Below are positions 22,737-30,503 of a stretch of DNA of 33,595 bases, piece by piece. The translations under genes and the position numbers were made by a program. The stretch is from Ignavibacteria bacterium (GTDB taxonomy: Bacteria > Bacteroidota > Ignavibacteria > Tepidaquicellales > Tepidaquicellaceae), in assembly GCA_028714695.1 (NCBI GenBank), contig JAQTLX010000025.1, positions 1 through 33,595 on the forward strand, written 5' to 3'. The first letter of the stretch is position 1, and each line of letters opens with the position of its first letter. The notes beneath the pieces were generated by a model. It made no database searches. It had not been told where the DNA came from and saw nothing but the letters and a program-made list of their open reading frames with translations.

Positions 22737-25280
22737 TCAATCTTTGATTTTTCCAAGATAGAAATCGAGACCGTCGATTATATCTCCGTCTTCAATTTGC
22801 CTGATTTCTATTAACTGCGTTTCGGTCTCCGATACGAGAGAACGCTTTTGCAATTCCTGCGTGTCGGGATAAATTCTGTACTTGCCTGGAGGTACATTGT
22901 CGAATATAAACTCGCCGTCTGAGAAAGTGTATTTTTCAAGTTTGAATTTTCCGTCGGAAGATTCGAGTATCATCTTAAGCATCGAAATGCCTTTTACTCC
23001 GGATTCGGTTTTAAGTTTAGCGTTGCCGTTTATAATGCCCGACATATAAACAGGAACCGGAACAATTTTGAATCCGTTCGGGTCAACCGTCACTCCGAAT
23101 GTTTTGTACTTCGGTCTCAGAAGAGGGTTGTCGAATGATACAGGCTCAACTTCAAGCCTGTATGAATTGTAAGGGTCGAGATCAAGATATCTGTATTCAC
23201 CGTTTGCACGAACGAGTTTACCCGAATTCATTTTCGTATTAAATCCCGTATTCAGAATATGCTCGTTGTTATCGGGAATTCCGTTTCCGTTCATGTCGAT
23301 GAACGGAACAAGCGAAAGCGCTCCGCGCGAAACCATATTCTGGTTATCCGTTACAAACGTTTTTCTGTACGGGTCGTATCCGACCGAACCGAACAACGAC
23401 TGCTGCAAATCCCGGCCTGTGTTCGAAGCGGAATAACCCGCCGAATATCTCCCGAATGAAAAATCGAATCTGAATGTCAGACCGCCGGAATAATTATTTC
23501 CCGCGATATCCCTGAACACAAAAGCAGTCAGCCAGCCTGTCTTGAAAATCCCTTTGTCTATATATAATCCTGCATTCGCGATTCTGCCCGTCGAATGGTC
23601 TATATCAGTCTGCTGCCTTAACAAAAGGTCGCTGAATATTCTGTATGACAAACCGGCCGTTGACCTTGAATTCGAGTTGTCATACGCGCCTGTTGTTTTC
23701 ACCCATGCTGCATTGGTTGTAAAACTTACCTGAAACCTTCTGTAATTGACAAACATACCGGAATTAAGAAAAATAAATTTGTAATCGTCCGATGTTACGT
23801 TTCTTGCATTCACTCTGAAACTTGCCGAAAATCCTTTGAATGAAAACGGAACGTATGCCGTCACATTTTCTTCCTCATTATAATTGAACTGATTGAAAAA
23901 ACCGTTCCTGCCGTACTTGATATATGAAACCGATGAATAAATCTGCGACGGCAGCAGAAGACTTAGACTTGCAACTCCCTTTAAATCATAATAATAATTT
24001 GCGCTGAAAATCAGATTGTCAACTATTCTTACGGAAGCATTCGAAAACGGATAAAACTTGTTTATGTTCTTTTCGTCAATATATACGAGTCCCGAACCCG
24101 CAGTTAAAAATTTCGTTATTCCCCATGAAACTGTCGATTCCGAAAAAGCATTGTGATTGCCCGCTCTGAGCGTCCCTCCGCTTACGTTATATTCAACAGT
24201 TCCTTTCGGAAGGAAATTGAATGGCACCTGAATGACTCTTTCCTCTGTCCTTATTTCACCGGATGTTCCGTAGTATTTCAAAGTAATATAATTCGAACCG
24301 TATAAAAGCGGAACATTGAACTCAAAGTATCCGTCATTGGCGGCTCTTGTATATGCGATGAATTCATTGTTTATATAAAGTTCGACATCCCACTTTGAAC
24401 CTGTCCTGTCGAATATTTTATAATTGCCTATTGTTCTTCTGGCAATGGGCGGAGCATTTGTAATCTGAAATCCCCGCGTATTGTAAAGCAGTCCCGAAGC
24501 GGGATAAATATTTCCGATAATCCCCTGCCTGAACCAGTTCTTATCGTCAACAAATCTCCACCGCCAATCCGCATTGTCTTTATCGAATGCAGTCTTATTG
24601 TTTCCGCTTATGAAAGCCGTGAAATCGCCGCCGAGTATTTCGGAACCGTAAGAAAGATTGTAAGAATATATATCATTAACGGGAGAAGTGTGGCTGTAAT
24701 TCAGCGTCCAGTCTGCAACACCCGGGCTTAGTAATTTTCTTTTTCGAGGAAGGAAACAATCGGCATTTTTTAAATCAGAACGTCTAAATTCGCTGTTCTC
24801 TCGAAGCAGATTTCTTTCGATTTCAAGAACGGCGGGAGGTTTGACCTTTGAGGATAGGTAAGCCTTTAATTGCTTGAACTCTACGTCTATTTTTATTTCG
24901 AAAATCTTATTGTATAAATCCGAATTCATATACATTTCGGATTCGGTAATATAAAAATCGTTTCGTGCGACGTTTATTTTTCTTCCGTCTATCTGCGCAT
25001 AGTTCTCGTACGGATTAATATAATATATGACGTTTTCATTTACGAAAAACCCTTTAACCCCTGAAATATCTTTCAGGAAATTGAAGTCAATTTTAAGACG
25101 CGTGAATAACTCTCCGAGCGGGACGTAAAGCGTTTTTCCGCCCGCAAAACAGTTGATGTCGACGTTTCCAATCCTGTCAATGTTAATCTGGAACGGCGCT
25201 TCATCGCATAGAGGATTGGATTTTATAAGATTTGAATCAAGTCCGTCCGCAAACGATACGCGAATGCAGCATATGAGCAA
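22737..25280 (-). CDS. Usher-like outer-membrane protein of a DUF4402 pilus
   Basis: The open frame encodes 847 aa from a TTG at 25280, but the expected start is the ATG at 25312, which is out of frame because of a 9-T run (see the separate entry). After the signal segment comes a soluble N-terminal domain (about residues 30-140; LYVPLGELFTRLKIDFNF and a copper-amine-oxidase-N-like strand-turn pattern). Next is a plug-like beta domain (WDVELYINNEFIAY...GYFEFNVPLLYGSNYITLKYY), then a long barrel of alternating strands. The C-terminus has a calcium-type DMNGNGIPDNNE loop, YRLEVEPVS and a carboxypeptidase-regulatory-like beta-sandwich (GEFIFDNVPPGKYRIY). This order is that of fimbrial ushers, which form the outer-membrane pore for chaperone-delivered subunits. 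Chaperone and subunits are directly upstream. Family identity is by layout and context. Confidence 0.7.
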   Translation of the reverse strand: MLICCIRVSFADGLDSNLIKSNPLCDEAPFQINIDRIGNVDINCFAGGKTLYVPLGELFTRLKIDFNFLKDISGVKGFFVNENVIYYINPYENYAQIDGRKINVARNDFYITESEMYMNSDLYNKIFEIKIDVEFKQLKAYLSSKVKPPAVLEIERNLLRENSEFRRSDLKNADCFLPRKRKLLSPGVADWTLNYSHTSPVNDIYSYNLSYGSEILGGDFTAFISGNNKTAFDKDNADWRWRFVDDKNWFRQGIIGNIYPASGLLYNTRGFQITNAPPIARRTIGNYKIFDRTGSKWDVELYINNEFIAYTRAANDGYFEFNVPLLYGSNYITLKYYGTSGEIRTEERVIQVPFNFLPKGTVEYNVSGGTLRAGNHNAFSESTVSWGITKFLTAGSGLVYIDEKNINKFYPFSNASVRIVDNLIFSANYYYDLKGVASLSLLLPSQIYSSVSYIKYGRNGFFNQFNYNEEENVTAYVPFSFKGFSASFRVNARNVTSDDYKFIFLNSGMFVNYRRFQVSFTTNAAWVKTTGAYDNSNSRSTAGLSYRIFSDLLLRQQTDIDHSTGRIANAGLYIDKGIFKTGWLTAFVFRDIAGNNYSGGLTFRFDFSFGRYSAGYSASNTGRDLQQSLFGSVGYDPYRKTFVTDNQNMVSRGALSLVPFIDMNGNGIPDNNEHILNTGFNTKMNSGKLVRANGEYRYLDLDPYNSYRLEVEPVSFDNPLLRPKYKTFGVTVDPNGFKIVPVPVYMSGIINGNAKLKTESGVKGISMLKMILESSDGKFKLEKYTFSDGEFIFDNVPPGKYRIYPDTQELQKRSLVSETETQLIEIRQIEDGDIIDGLDFYLGKIKD

Positions 25281-25312
25281 AAAAAAACCGTATTTTGCAG
25301 AATGCGTTTCAT
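25279..25312 (-). repeat. Poly-T tract disrupting the usher signal peptide frame
   Basis: The chaperone stop and a perfectly coupled ATG share one base (TGATG; ATG at 25312). From that ATG the frame reads MKRILQNTVFF, then meets nine T (25287 to 25279) and goes to a stop at about codon 31. With ten T, or seven, it would continue as FLLICCIRVSFADG into the 847-aa usher frame and give a complete signal peptide. The usher frame as deposited can otherwise start only at a TTG, losing the basic N-terminus. Confidence 0.75.
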
Positions 25313-26130
25313 CAGTTGACGGTTATTGTAATTTTTTTCTCTTCCGTGTTTCCTTTAAGAATTTTCCCGCCTGTTTCTTCTCTGTCCGTATTCAATTGCA
25401 CGCTGATATTATATTTCCCTGCGGGCAGTTTTCCCGTTTCGATTTCAATTCTTTTGTTGAGTTCGTAGTAAACCGATATTTCCTGTTTTGTTTCTTTGAC
25501 GATTGAACCTTTTTCGTTTGTGATATTCACGAGAAGATTTCCTATATACGCAGCATTGCCTTCGCGCTTTACTTTCGCGAATAGCACGAACTTATTTTCT
25601 TCGAATTTCCCTGTAAGATTGTCAAAACTTATTCCCGTCTTCACGCTTCCTCTTCTGTAATTCAGGGCGATTACGGTCCTGAACTCTACGCTCATTCCCG
25701 CATTGATATTTCCTTTCCCGGTTGTGTCCTCTGCGTTTACCGCTTTTGAAATAATTACGGGTCTTCCCCAGTACTCGCCTTCCTTAACGTTTTTCGGCTT
25801 CGCGGCTATACGGACTGTCTGCTCTTCAAGAGGCTGTAGCACGAATTTTCTCGGATAAAAATTAATCCATTTCACCGCCGAGGGGTCCGTATCGGATTCT
25901 TTTTCCGGAAAATACATTACCGTCTTTCCCGAAGAATCGGAAACGGGATATCCGAATTTCATGTCTATGCTCACTTCCCACGGCGTAATGTTTGAGTTAT
26001 TTCTTACAACGATATATCCGTTTCTCTCTGCATCGCTGAGATGCACGGTCACGGGTGCAACTGTAACCTGTGAAAATCCGGTTCCGCTGAGAACCAGAAC
26101 AAGCAATATAATTACGTAAAATTTTTTCAT
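25312..26130 (-). CDS. PapD-like periplasmic pilus chaperone
   Basis: The 272-aa protein has a signal peptide (about residues 1-20, ending TGFSQ) and two immunoglobulin-like domains. The first shows the chaperone pattern AERNGYIVVRNNSNITPWEVSI, then VKWINFYPRKFVLQPLEEQTVRI, equivalent to the SPRRFTLKPGQSQTVRI strand of PapD/Csu chaperones. The second has FVLFAKVKREGNAAYIGNLLVNI. Such chaperones hold subunits by donor-strand complementation and deliver them to the usher. It starts one base after the minor DUF4402 gene and shares a base with the usher ATG, so all three are tightly coupled. Confidence 0.8.
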   Translation of the reverse strand: MKKFYVIILLVLVLSGTGFSQVTVAPVTVHLSDAERNGYIVVRNNSNITPWEVSIDMKFGYPVSDSSGKTVMYFPEKESDTDPSAVKWINFYPRKFVLQPLEEQTVRIAAKPKNVKEGEYWGRPVIISKAVNAEDTTGKGNINAGMSVEFRTVIALNYRRGSVKTGISFDNLTGKFEENKFVLFAKVKREGNAAYIGNLLVNITNEKGSIVKETKQEISVYYELNKRIEIETGKLPAGKYNISVQLNTDREETGGKILKGNTEEKKITITVN

Positions 26131-26131
26131 G

Positions 26132-26602
26132 TTAATTTGATACCGTTGTTAAAATTATTATTATGGAAGTATTATAATCACCCGCTTTTTGCGTAAGCGG
26201 AGGTATCACCGTCCCGCCTATTTTTATATAATAATCTCTTGTCTTGTCGTCGAAAATTAATGTTGTTCCCGAATATGGATCAAAAGGCGTTCCCGGCTGA
26301 CTGTCATTCGGATTTATGCTCTGTGTTGCAGTAAACGTTACGGGTAATTCGGAAATACCGCTGCTAATATTCCGCGATATATTAAATGAAACCGAAACAG
26401 TCATTCTGTTTCCATTTCCGGTAATCGTAAACTTGCCGGAACTCGGACTCGTTTCGGTTATTGTTTTTTTAACTCCGGGAATTAACTGCTGGAAATCCAA
26501 ATTGCGCATATACGTTACCTGCAAATCACCCGATTGCGAATAACAGTAAGAAGATATCAGTAATAAATAAATGAATGTTATGGTTTTTCTCATTGTCCCC
26601 AT
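26132..26602 (-). CDS. Minor DUF4402 pilin-like subunit
   Basis: The 156-aa protein (or 153 aa from the second ATG at 26593) has a signal peptide ending near SYCYSQS. It is homologous to the major subunit gene upstream: LQVTYMRNLDFQQLIPG matches SVVFTRDLDFGTDILPG, SSGKFTITGNGNRMTVSVSF matches SAGKFSILGQAGKEISIEM, and IGGTVIPPLTQKAGDYNTSI matches LGGTVQPIYTQAAGLYEGTV. It lacks the N-terminal extension of about 20 residues present in the major subunit, so it may sit at the tip. DUF4402 is a beta-sandwich family with no firm function. Confidence 0.75.
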   Translation of the reverse strand: MGTMRKTITFIYLLLISSYCYSQSGDLQVTYMRNLDFQQLIPGVKKTITETSPSSGKFTITGNGNRMTVSVSFNISRNISSGISELPVTFTATQSINPNDSQPGTPFDPYSGTTLIFDDKTRDYYIKIGGTVIPPLTQKAGDYNTSIIIILTTVSN

Positions 26603-26675
26603 TCAAAATTAGCGATTATTGTCAGGATTATCAATCTTATGCCAAATAGTTTATTGACCTGCATAAAAACTTTTT

Positions 26676-26711
26676 AAAAAAACAAAGGGGCTTTCTTACG
26701 AAAGACCCCTT
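26676..26711 (-). terminator. Attenuator-type terminator between major subunit and the rest of the pilus operon
   Basis: On the minus strand AAGGGG-T-CTTTC pairs with GAAAG-CCCCTT around GTAA (one bulged T), followed by TGTTTTTTT. It lies just after the major subunit stop. A partial terminator at this place would give more major subunit than assembly proteins, as in many pilus operons. Confidence 0.8.
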
Positions 26712-26735
26712 CTTATCATTAATTTATTATCCGGA

Positions 26736-27266
26736 TTAGTTGCCTGTATAGTAAAAAATTACAGTTACTGTACCTTCGTATAATCCCGCTGCCTGAGTGT
26801 ATATCGGCTGTACGGTACCGCCGAGAAGCACATCCATCGAACCGTCCGTACCGAACGTCGTGCTTACGGGATTAAGAGGATTGAAATCTACAACCGTACC
26901 GCCGGGAATTAAATAACCCGCGTCTGTCGGATTAAAACCTATTGCAAGATGATTATCTCCGCTTATTAGTTCAGGCGGCAACGACATTTCGATGCTGATT
27001 TCCTTTCCTGCCTGACCGAGTATGGAAAACTTTCCCGCGGAATTTGAATTTTTATCAACGCTTCTTGCAATACCCGGAAGTATATCTGTACCAAAATCAA
27101 GGTCTCTCGTAAATACAACTGAAATCGGAGACAGAACGACACCCTTAGCAGTAATAGTTGCTGTAACAGGTTTCGGGGAGATAATATCGGATTTTTTTTG
27201 CGCATATATGTCATTAATCAGCAGAAGAACGCAAATTAGCGGAATAGCGATAATTAGTTTTTTCAT
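26736..27266 (-). CDS. Major DUF4402 pilin-like subunit
   Basis: I start it at the ATG at 27266 (176 aa), which has AAAGGGG 7 bp upstream and opens with a good signal peptide MKKLIIAIPLICVLLLINDIYAQ. The longer frame starting at 27347 has no support. The mature N-terminus DIISPKPVTATITAKGVVLSP alternates hydrophobic residues and could be the donor strand, followed by a DUF4402 beta-sandwich (VVFTRDLDFGTDILPG, then LGGTVQPIYTQAAGLYEGTVTV). It lacks cysteines in the mature part. It is the first gene of the pilus operon, directly after a sigma-54-like promoter. Confidence 0.75.
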   Translation of the reverse strand: MKKLIIAIPLICVLLLINDIYAQKKSDIISPKPVTATITAKGVVLSPISVVFTRDLDFGTDILPGIARSVDKNSNSAGKFSILGQAGKEISIEMSLPPELISGDNHLAIGFNPTDAGYLIPGGTVVDFNPLNPVSTTFGTDGSMDVLLGGTVQPIYTQAAGLYEGTVTVIFYYTGN

Positions 27267-27316
27267 TATAAGCCCCTTTATAAAATTAAAATAATAATTA
27301 GTTCTGGATACAGTAA

Positions 27317-27332
27317 TGCAATTATCCTGCCA
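27317..27332 (-). promoter_or_regulatory. Sigma-54-type (-24/-12) promoter of the pilus operon
   Basis: The minus strand reads TGGCAGGATAATTGCA (27332 to 27317). The consensus is TGGCACG-N4-TTGC; this site has one mismatch (C to G) with GG and GC at the right spacing. It predicts a start at about 27306 and a 40-nt leader to the ATG. An enhancer-binding activator would be required. Confidence 0.65.
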
Positions 27333-27511
27333 ATAAATTTCCTTCAAAAACGCGTTTAAATTGTGTTTTTTTTCACTATGACGACTTATTTTCGAAGTCC
27401 GGATACTATATTATTTGTTAAATGTAATCTCAACCATTTAATAATTTTCTTCTTTTGCCGTAAGCATTTTTATATTCCGGGACGCTGAATTTTTCAGATT
27501 TTTTTTGATGC

Positions 27512-27528
27512 ATTCTCTTTTTGAGAAT
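27512..27528. promoter_or_regulatory. Inverted repeat in the pilus/T9SS divergent region
   Basis: ATTCTC and GAGAAT flank five T. It lies about 200 bp upstream of the sigma-54 start and could be an activator site for the pilus operon or a site for the plus-strand gene. Function is unproven. Confidence 0.3.
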
Positions 27529-27581
27529 ACTTGTGTGATTTTGGAAATAACTTATGCTCATTCGCTAAAAACACGCTGTTT

Positions 27582-27605
27582 ATACCGTTTTCTCTGGTAC
27601 GGTAT
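27582..27605. promoter_or_regulatory. Inverted repeat ATACCG...CGGTAT upstream of the mini T9SS gene
   Basis: Six-base perfect arms with a 12-nt loop lie 44-67 bp before the plus-strand start. This is a possible regulator site. The rest of 27348-27648 is AT-rich with nothing further I can support. Confidence 0.25.
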
Positions 27606-27648
27606 TTGATGATTAATAGGTGAATCTATAAAATAAAAAAAATAATAA

Positions 27649-28242
27649 ATGAATTTATTTGGTGTAAAAAATATTTTAAAAGTAAAATTAGCGATAATTG
27701 CTATGTTACTCATGAGCGGAACCCTGTTTGCGCAAAAAACCGAAAACCTCCTTAAACCGGATATGGATTTAAAACTTATTGTCCTGCCCGGTGACGGGGC
27801 ATCTGCAATCGATGATGATTCATCATTTAAATCAATTTTTGATAAAGTAACTTCTTACAACTTTACGGATACTATTGATATAAACTTTTGTATTCCAAAA
27901 ATCAACGAATCGTCTTTCGGTAATTTTAAAAATACAAATCAGACTGCGGGGCATAAGAATAATGATTATAAAAAAGAATATACGATATCGCAAAACAATC
28001 TGATACCATTTACTCCTGACACAAAAATATGTTATACAGTCAAAACACCGGGAATTGTAACTCTGAAAATATTTGATTCGGAAGGAAAAGAAATATCGAC
28101 GATAGTTAATGAATTCCAGAGCAAAGGAGATTATGAAGTACATTTTTCCGCAGATGCGCTTGAATTTTCGGACGTACCGTCGGGAATTTATTATTATACT
28201 GTCGAAGTAAACAATTTTGCGGAAATGCGAAGCAAAATTTAA
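27649..28242 (+). CDS. Small secreted protein with a divergent T9SS-like C-terminal domain
   Basis: The 197-aa protein has a signal peptide (about residues 10-29, MLLMSGTLFAQ), a short unknown middle of about 80 residues, and a C-terminal part that follows the T9SS type A domain: SQNNLIPFTPDTKI in place of SQNYPNPFNPSTTI, VTLKIFDSEGKEISTIVNE, and SGIYYYTVEVNN. The usual closing lysine-rich K-K-M-L-L-x-K tail is missing; it ends FAEMRSKI. It may be a degenerate or accessory surface protein. It is divergent from the pilus operon and could share control elements. Confidence 0.6.
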   Translation: MNLFGVKNILKVKLAIIAMLLMSGTLFAQKTENLLKPDMDLKLIVLPGDGASAIDDDSSFKSIFDKVTSYNFTDTIDINFCIPKINESSFGNFKNTNQTAGHKNNDYKKEYTISQNNLIPFTPDTKICYTVKTPGIVTLKIFDSEGKEISTIVNEFQSKGDYEVHFSADALEFSDVPSGIYYYTVEVNNFAEMRSKI

Positions 28243-28572
28243 TCTAAATAAACACAATAAAACCGGCAATTTTCGCACGCCATCAAATTTATACTTGACA
28301 ATAACTTCAATTATAATAAAGTTAAGGAAGATGTGATGCCTTATGTTCGATAAAATCACCTGCTTATGGCGGTGTGTCCCCGGCGGGTTAATGTACAACG
28401 AAACTGCATAATATCTTTCGATTTGATAGATTTCAGTGTAATCTATTAACTGCATAAATTGTATATCTTCAGTAACTGTATTTCCTGTATAATTCTGTAT
28501 CGCTGAAAGCATTTAAAATTGAACACGCTTTAATTTTTAAATAATGTTTTCAAAATTAAACGGGAGTAATAA
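28243..28572. other. Intergenic region, 330 bp
   Basis: I see no gene. A TTGACA (28295-28300) has TATAAT only 11 bp away, which is not a working spacing. Immediately before the next start is GGGAG followed by TAATAA, a fair ribosome site. Confidence 0.5.
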
Positions 28573-30036
28573 ATGAAGACAATTACTGCACTTCTTGCTT
28601 TTTTAATCTTATCTTTTTCCGTCTCTCTATATGCTCAGTATCAGTATGAGACGCCCATTTACATCAAGAATAATACCGCTAATGCGTTAACAAATGTTCA
28701 GGTAAAACTTGTGATAAACACGCAGGCTTTAATATCGGCGGGCTGGATGCAGTCTGACGGTAAGGATATAAGGTTCACGACAACATGCAGCGGAAACACA
28801 TTTCTAAATCACTGGGTTGAGAATTACCTTAATACGGATACTACAATAATCTGGGTTAATGTGCCTTCAATAGGCGCTAGCGACTCTGCTCAAGTTTTCA
28901 TGTATTACGGCAATGCAGCAGCACCGAATATTTCGACCTTAAGTGTTTTCTACGGTCCGCACTCTTCGACAGACAGCGTAATGATTTCAGGCGCCGGCGG
29001 TGTGACAAACAGCCAGCGCGGTTTCAGGTTCACCGCAAATGAAGATATACTTTTAGGTTATTTCGGGAAACGCGAACCTACCGGCACTACAAGATATGTA
29101 ACTCTGTTTGATTTCACGACTCAAGCGATTTTAGCACAACTCCAGGTTTCGGGTGCGGCAGCGCAATGGGATTATGCGCCTGTTACAAATCCTATCTGGC
29201 TGAAATCGGGACAGCAATATATTCTGGAATTATATCAGGGAACAAACGACGGTTACTATTTTGGGACAAGTTCGCAAATCGGACAGCATCTGACATACGG
29301 CGATATGCGTTACTGCAACAGTTGTACGCAGAATACATTCCCGACAAGCGTTCTTACCGGTTATCATTACGGGACACCCGATTTTCTGTATTATACAAAG
29401 CAGAACGTCACACCTGCTCCTACATTCAGAGTGCTTCTTCCGGCTGATACAATTACACCTGCTATCCCGGTAAATCTTACGGCAACGCCGGGAAATGCGG
29501 CGGCATTACTGAAATGGAAAAAGAATACGGAATTCGATATGTGGCAGTATGGTGTTTATAAAAACACGACAAACAATCCGGGCACCGCGACATTCATCGG
29601 CGCCGTGAACCATCCCGATACAACACTTACAGCGACGGGATTGATAAACGGAACAACGTATTATTTCTGGGTCAGGGCCGCAGACAGATACTGTAACCCC
29701 AGAGCAGGCGGATACAGCACTGTCGCAAGTTGCACTCCGACAAAAATATCTCAGATAGGAAATACGATACCGGATAAATACTCTCTCCTGCAGAATTATC
29801 CTAATCCGTTTAATCCTACTACTTCAATACACTTCAATCTTCCGAAAGATACTTATGTTGAATTGAAGGTTTATGATATAACGGGTAAGGAAATTGTCAT
29901 GCTCGCAAACGGTACTTATAAAGCGGGAACATATATGATTGATTTCGACGCCGCAAACTATTCAAGCGGGGTTTATTTCTATAAACTTACAGCAGGCAAG
30001 TTCACTGACATAAAGAGAATGGTCCTTGTCAAATAA
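28573..30036 (+). CDS. Secreted DUF2341/fibronectin type III protein with T9SS sorting domain
   Basis: The 487-aa protein has a signal peptide (about residues 1-21), then a DUF2341-like beta-sandwich (YETPIYIKNNTANALTNVQVKLVIN, SDGKDIRFT, NVPSIGASDSAQVFMYYGN). A middle beta domain (about residues 150-270, DILLGYFGKREPTGT) is of uncertain family. A fibronectin type III domain follows (IPVNLTATPGNAAALLKWKK to TYYFWVRAAD). The C-terminus is the full T9SS domain with NYPNPFNPTTSI, VYDITGKEIVML, SGVYFYKL and the lysine-rich tail. DUF2341 modules often bind glycans. It is expected on the cell surface. Confidence 0.85.
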   Translation: MKTITALLAFLILSFSVSLYAQYQYETPIYIKNNTANALTNVQVKLVINTQALISAGWMQSDGKDIRFTTTCSGNTFLNHWVENYLNTDTTIIWVNVPSIGASDSAQVFMYYGNAAAPNISTLSVFYGPHSSTDSVMISGAGGVTNSQRGFRFTANEDILLGYFGKREPTGTTRYVTLFDFTTQAILAQLQVSGAAAQWDYAPVTNPIWLKSGQQYILELYQGTNDGYYFGTSSQIGQHLTYGDMRYCNSCTQNTFPTSVLTGYHYGTPDFLYYTKQNVTPAPTFRVLLPADTITPAIPVNLTATPGNAAALLKWKKNTEFDMWQYGVYKNTTNNPGTATFIGAVNHPDTTLTATGLINGTTYYFWVRAADRYCNPRAGGYSTVASCTPTKISQIGNTIPDKYSLLQNYPNPFNPTTSIHFNLPKDTYVELKVYDITGKEIVMLANGTYKAGTYMIDFDAANYSSGVYFYKLTAGKFTDIKRMVLVK

Positions 30037-30059
30037 AGAAACATCCCTTGAAAACTATT

Positions 30060-30091
30060 ACCGCCGGCTTTTTTCAACCGGCGGTTTTTTT
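30060..30091. terminator. Intrinsic terminator after the DUF2341 gene
   Basis: ACCGCCGG pairs with CCGGCGGT around a 10-nt loop, followed by seven T on the plus strand. It lies between convergent genes; the minus-strand T run is absent, so it mainly serves the plus strand. Confidence 0.88.
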
Positions 30092-30098
30092 ATACTCA

Positions 30099-30476
30099 TT
30101 ATGCCTTAACTTCTGCTGTGCCCGCCGTGCCCGCTATATAAATCGAAGCGGCAATAAGACTAAGGTCTTTCAGAATACCGATAAACGACATCTGCATTGT
30201 TGCGGGATTCATGATTCCCGGAACTTGTATGGCAAGCACTATAATAAGCAGTTCCAGCGCAAGCAGCATACCCGCCAATCTGACATACCTGTTTATAATA
30301 AAACTGATACCCGCAAGCACAAGCCCTGCTCCCGATATGTAAATAAAAATAATTGCCGCAGGCCAGTTTGCAAGCGCGGCTGCAGCCATCTCCTTTGCAT
30401 TTAAAAAATGATCCAATCCGAATACGACAAAGGGAATTCCGAAGACTATCCTTGCCGCCGATGTTATATTTTTCAT
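30099..30476 (-). CDS. DoxX-family small membrane protein
   Basis: The 125-aa protein has four hydrophobic helices and the DoxX-like start MKNITSAARIVFGIPFVVFGLDHFLN followed by a W-P-x-A-A helix. DoxX proteins are inner-membrane proteins linked in several bacteria to redox or thiol stress; the reaction is not settled. It is transcribed alone, and two inverted repeats sit directly before it (30491-30502 and 30504-30521), suggesting control by a repressor encoded elsewhere. Confidence 0.72.
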   Translation of the reverse strand: MKNITSAARIVFGIPFVVFGLDHFLNAKEMAAAALANWPAAIIFIYISGAGLVLAGISFIINRYVRLAGMLLALELLIIVLAIQVPGIMNPATMQMSFIGILKDLSLIAASIYIAGTAGTAEVKA

Positions 30477-30490
30477 AATTTATCGTTTTA

Positions 30491-30502
30491 TGTGTTTACA
30501 CA
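30491..30502. promoter_or_regulatory. Inverted repeat TGTGT/ACACA before the DoxX-like gene
   Basis: TGTGT-TT-ACACA is a perfect 12-bp symmetric site 15 bp upstream of the DoxX-like ATG. It shares the core TGTTTA/ACA arrangement with the neighbouring site at 30504-30521. Confidence 0.45.
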
Positions 30503-30503
30503 T

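Noticed and set aside
27267..27347. Upstream start of the major DUF4402 gene
   Set aside because: It would place 27 residues before a perfectly good signal peptide and span the sigma-54 site and start point.
28295..28317. TTGACA and TATAAT as a sigma-70 promoter
   Set aside because: The spacer is only 11 bp, which does not allow binding by sigma-70 holoenzyme.
27832..28512. 226-aa minus-strand open frame
   Set aside because: It lies mostly antisense to the mini T9SS gene, has basic low-complexity composition, no ribosome site and no recognisable domain.
30048..30404. 118-aa plus-strand frame
   Set aside because: Runs through the terminator at 30060-30091 and antisense to the DoxX-like gene; the motifs of the latter are clear.
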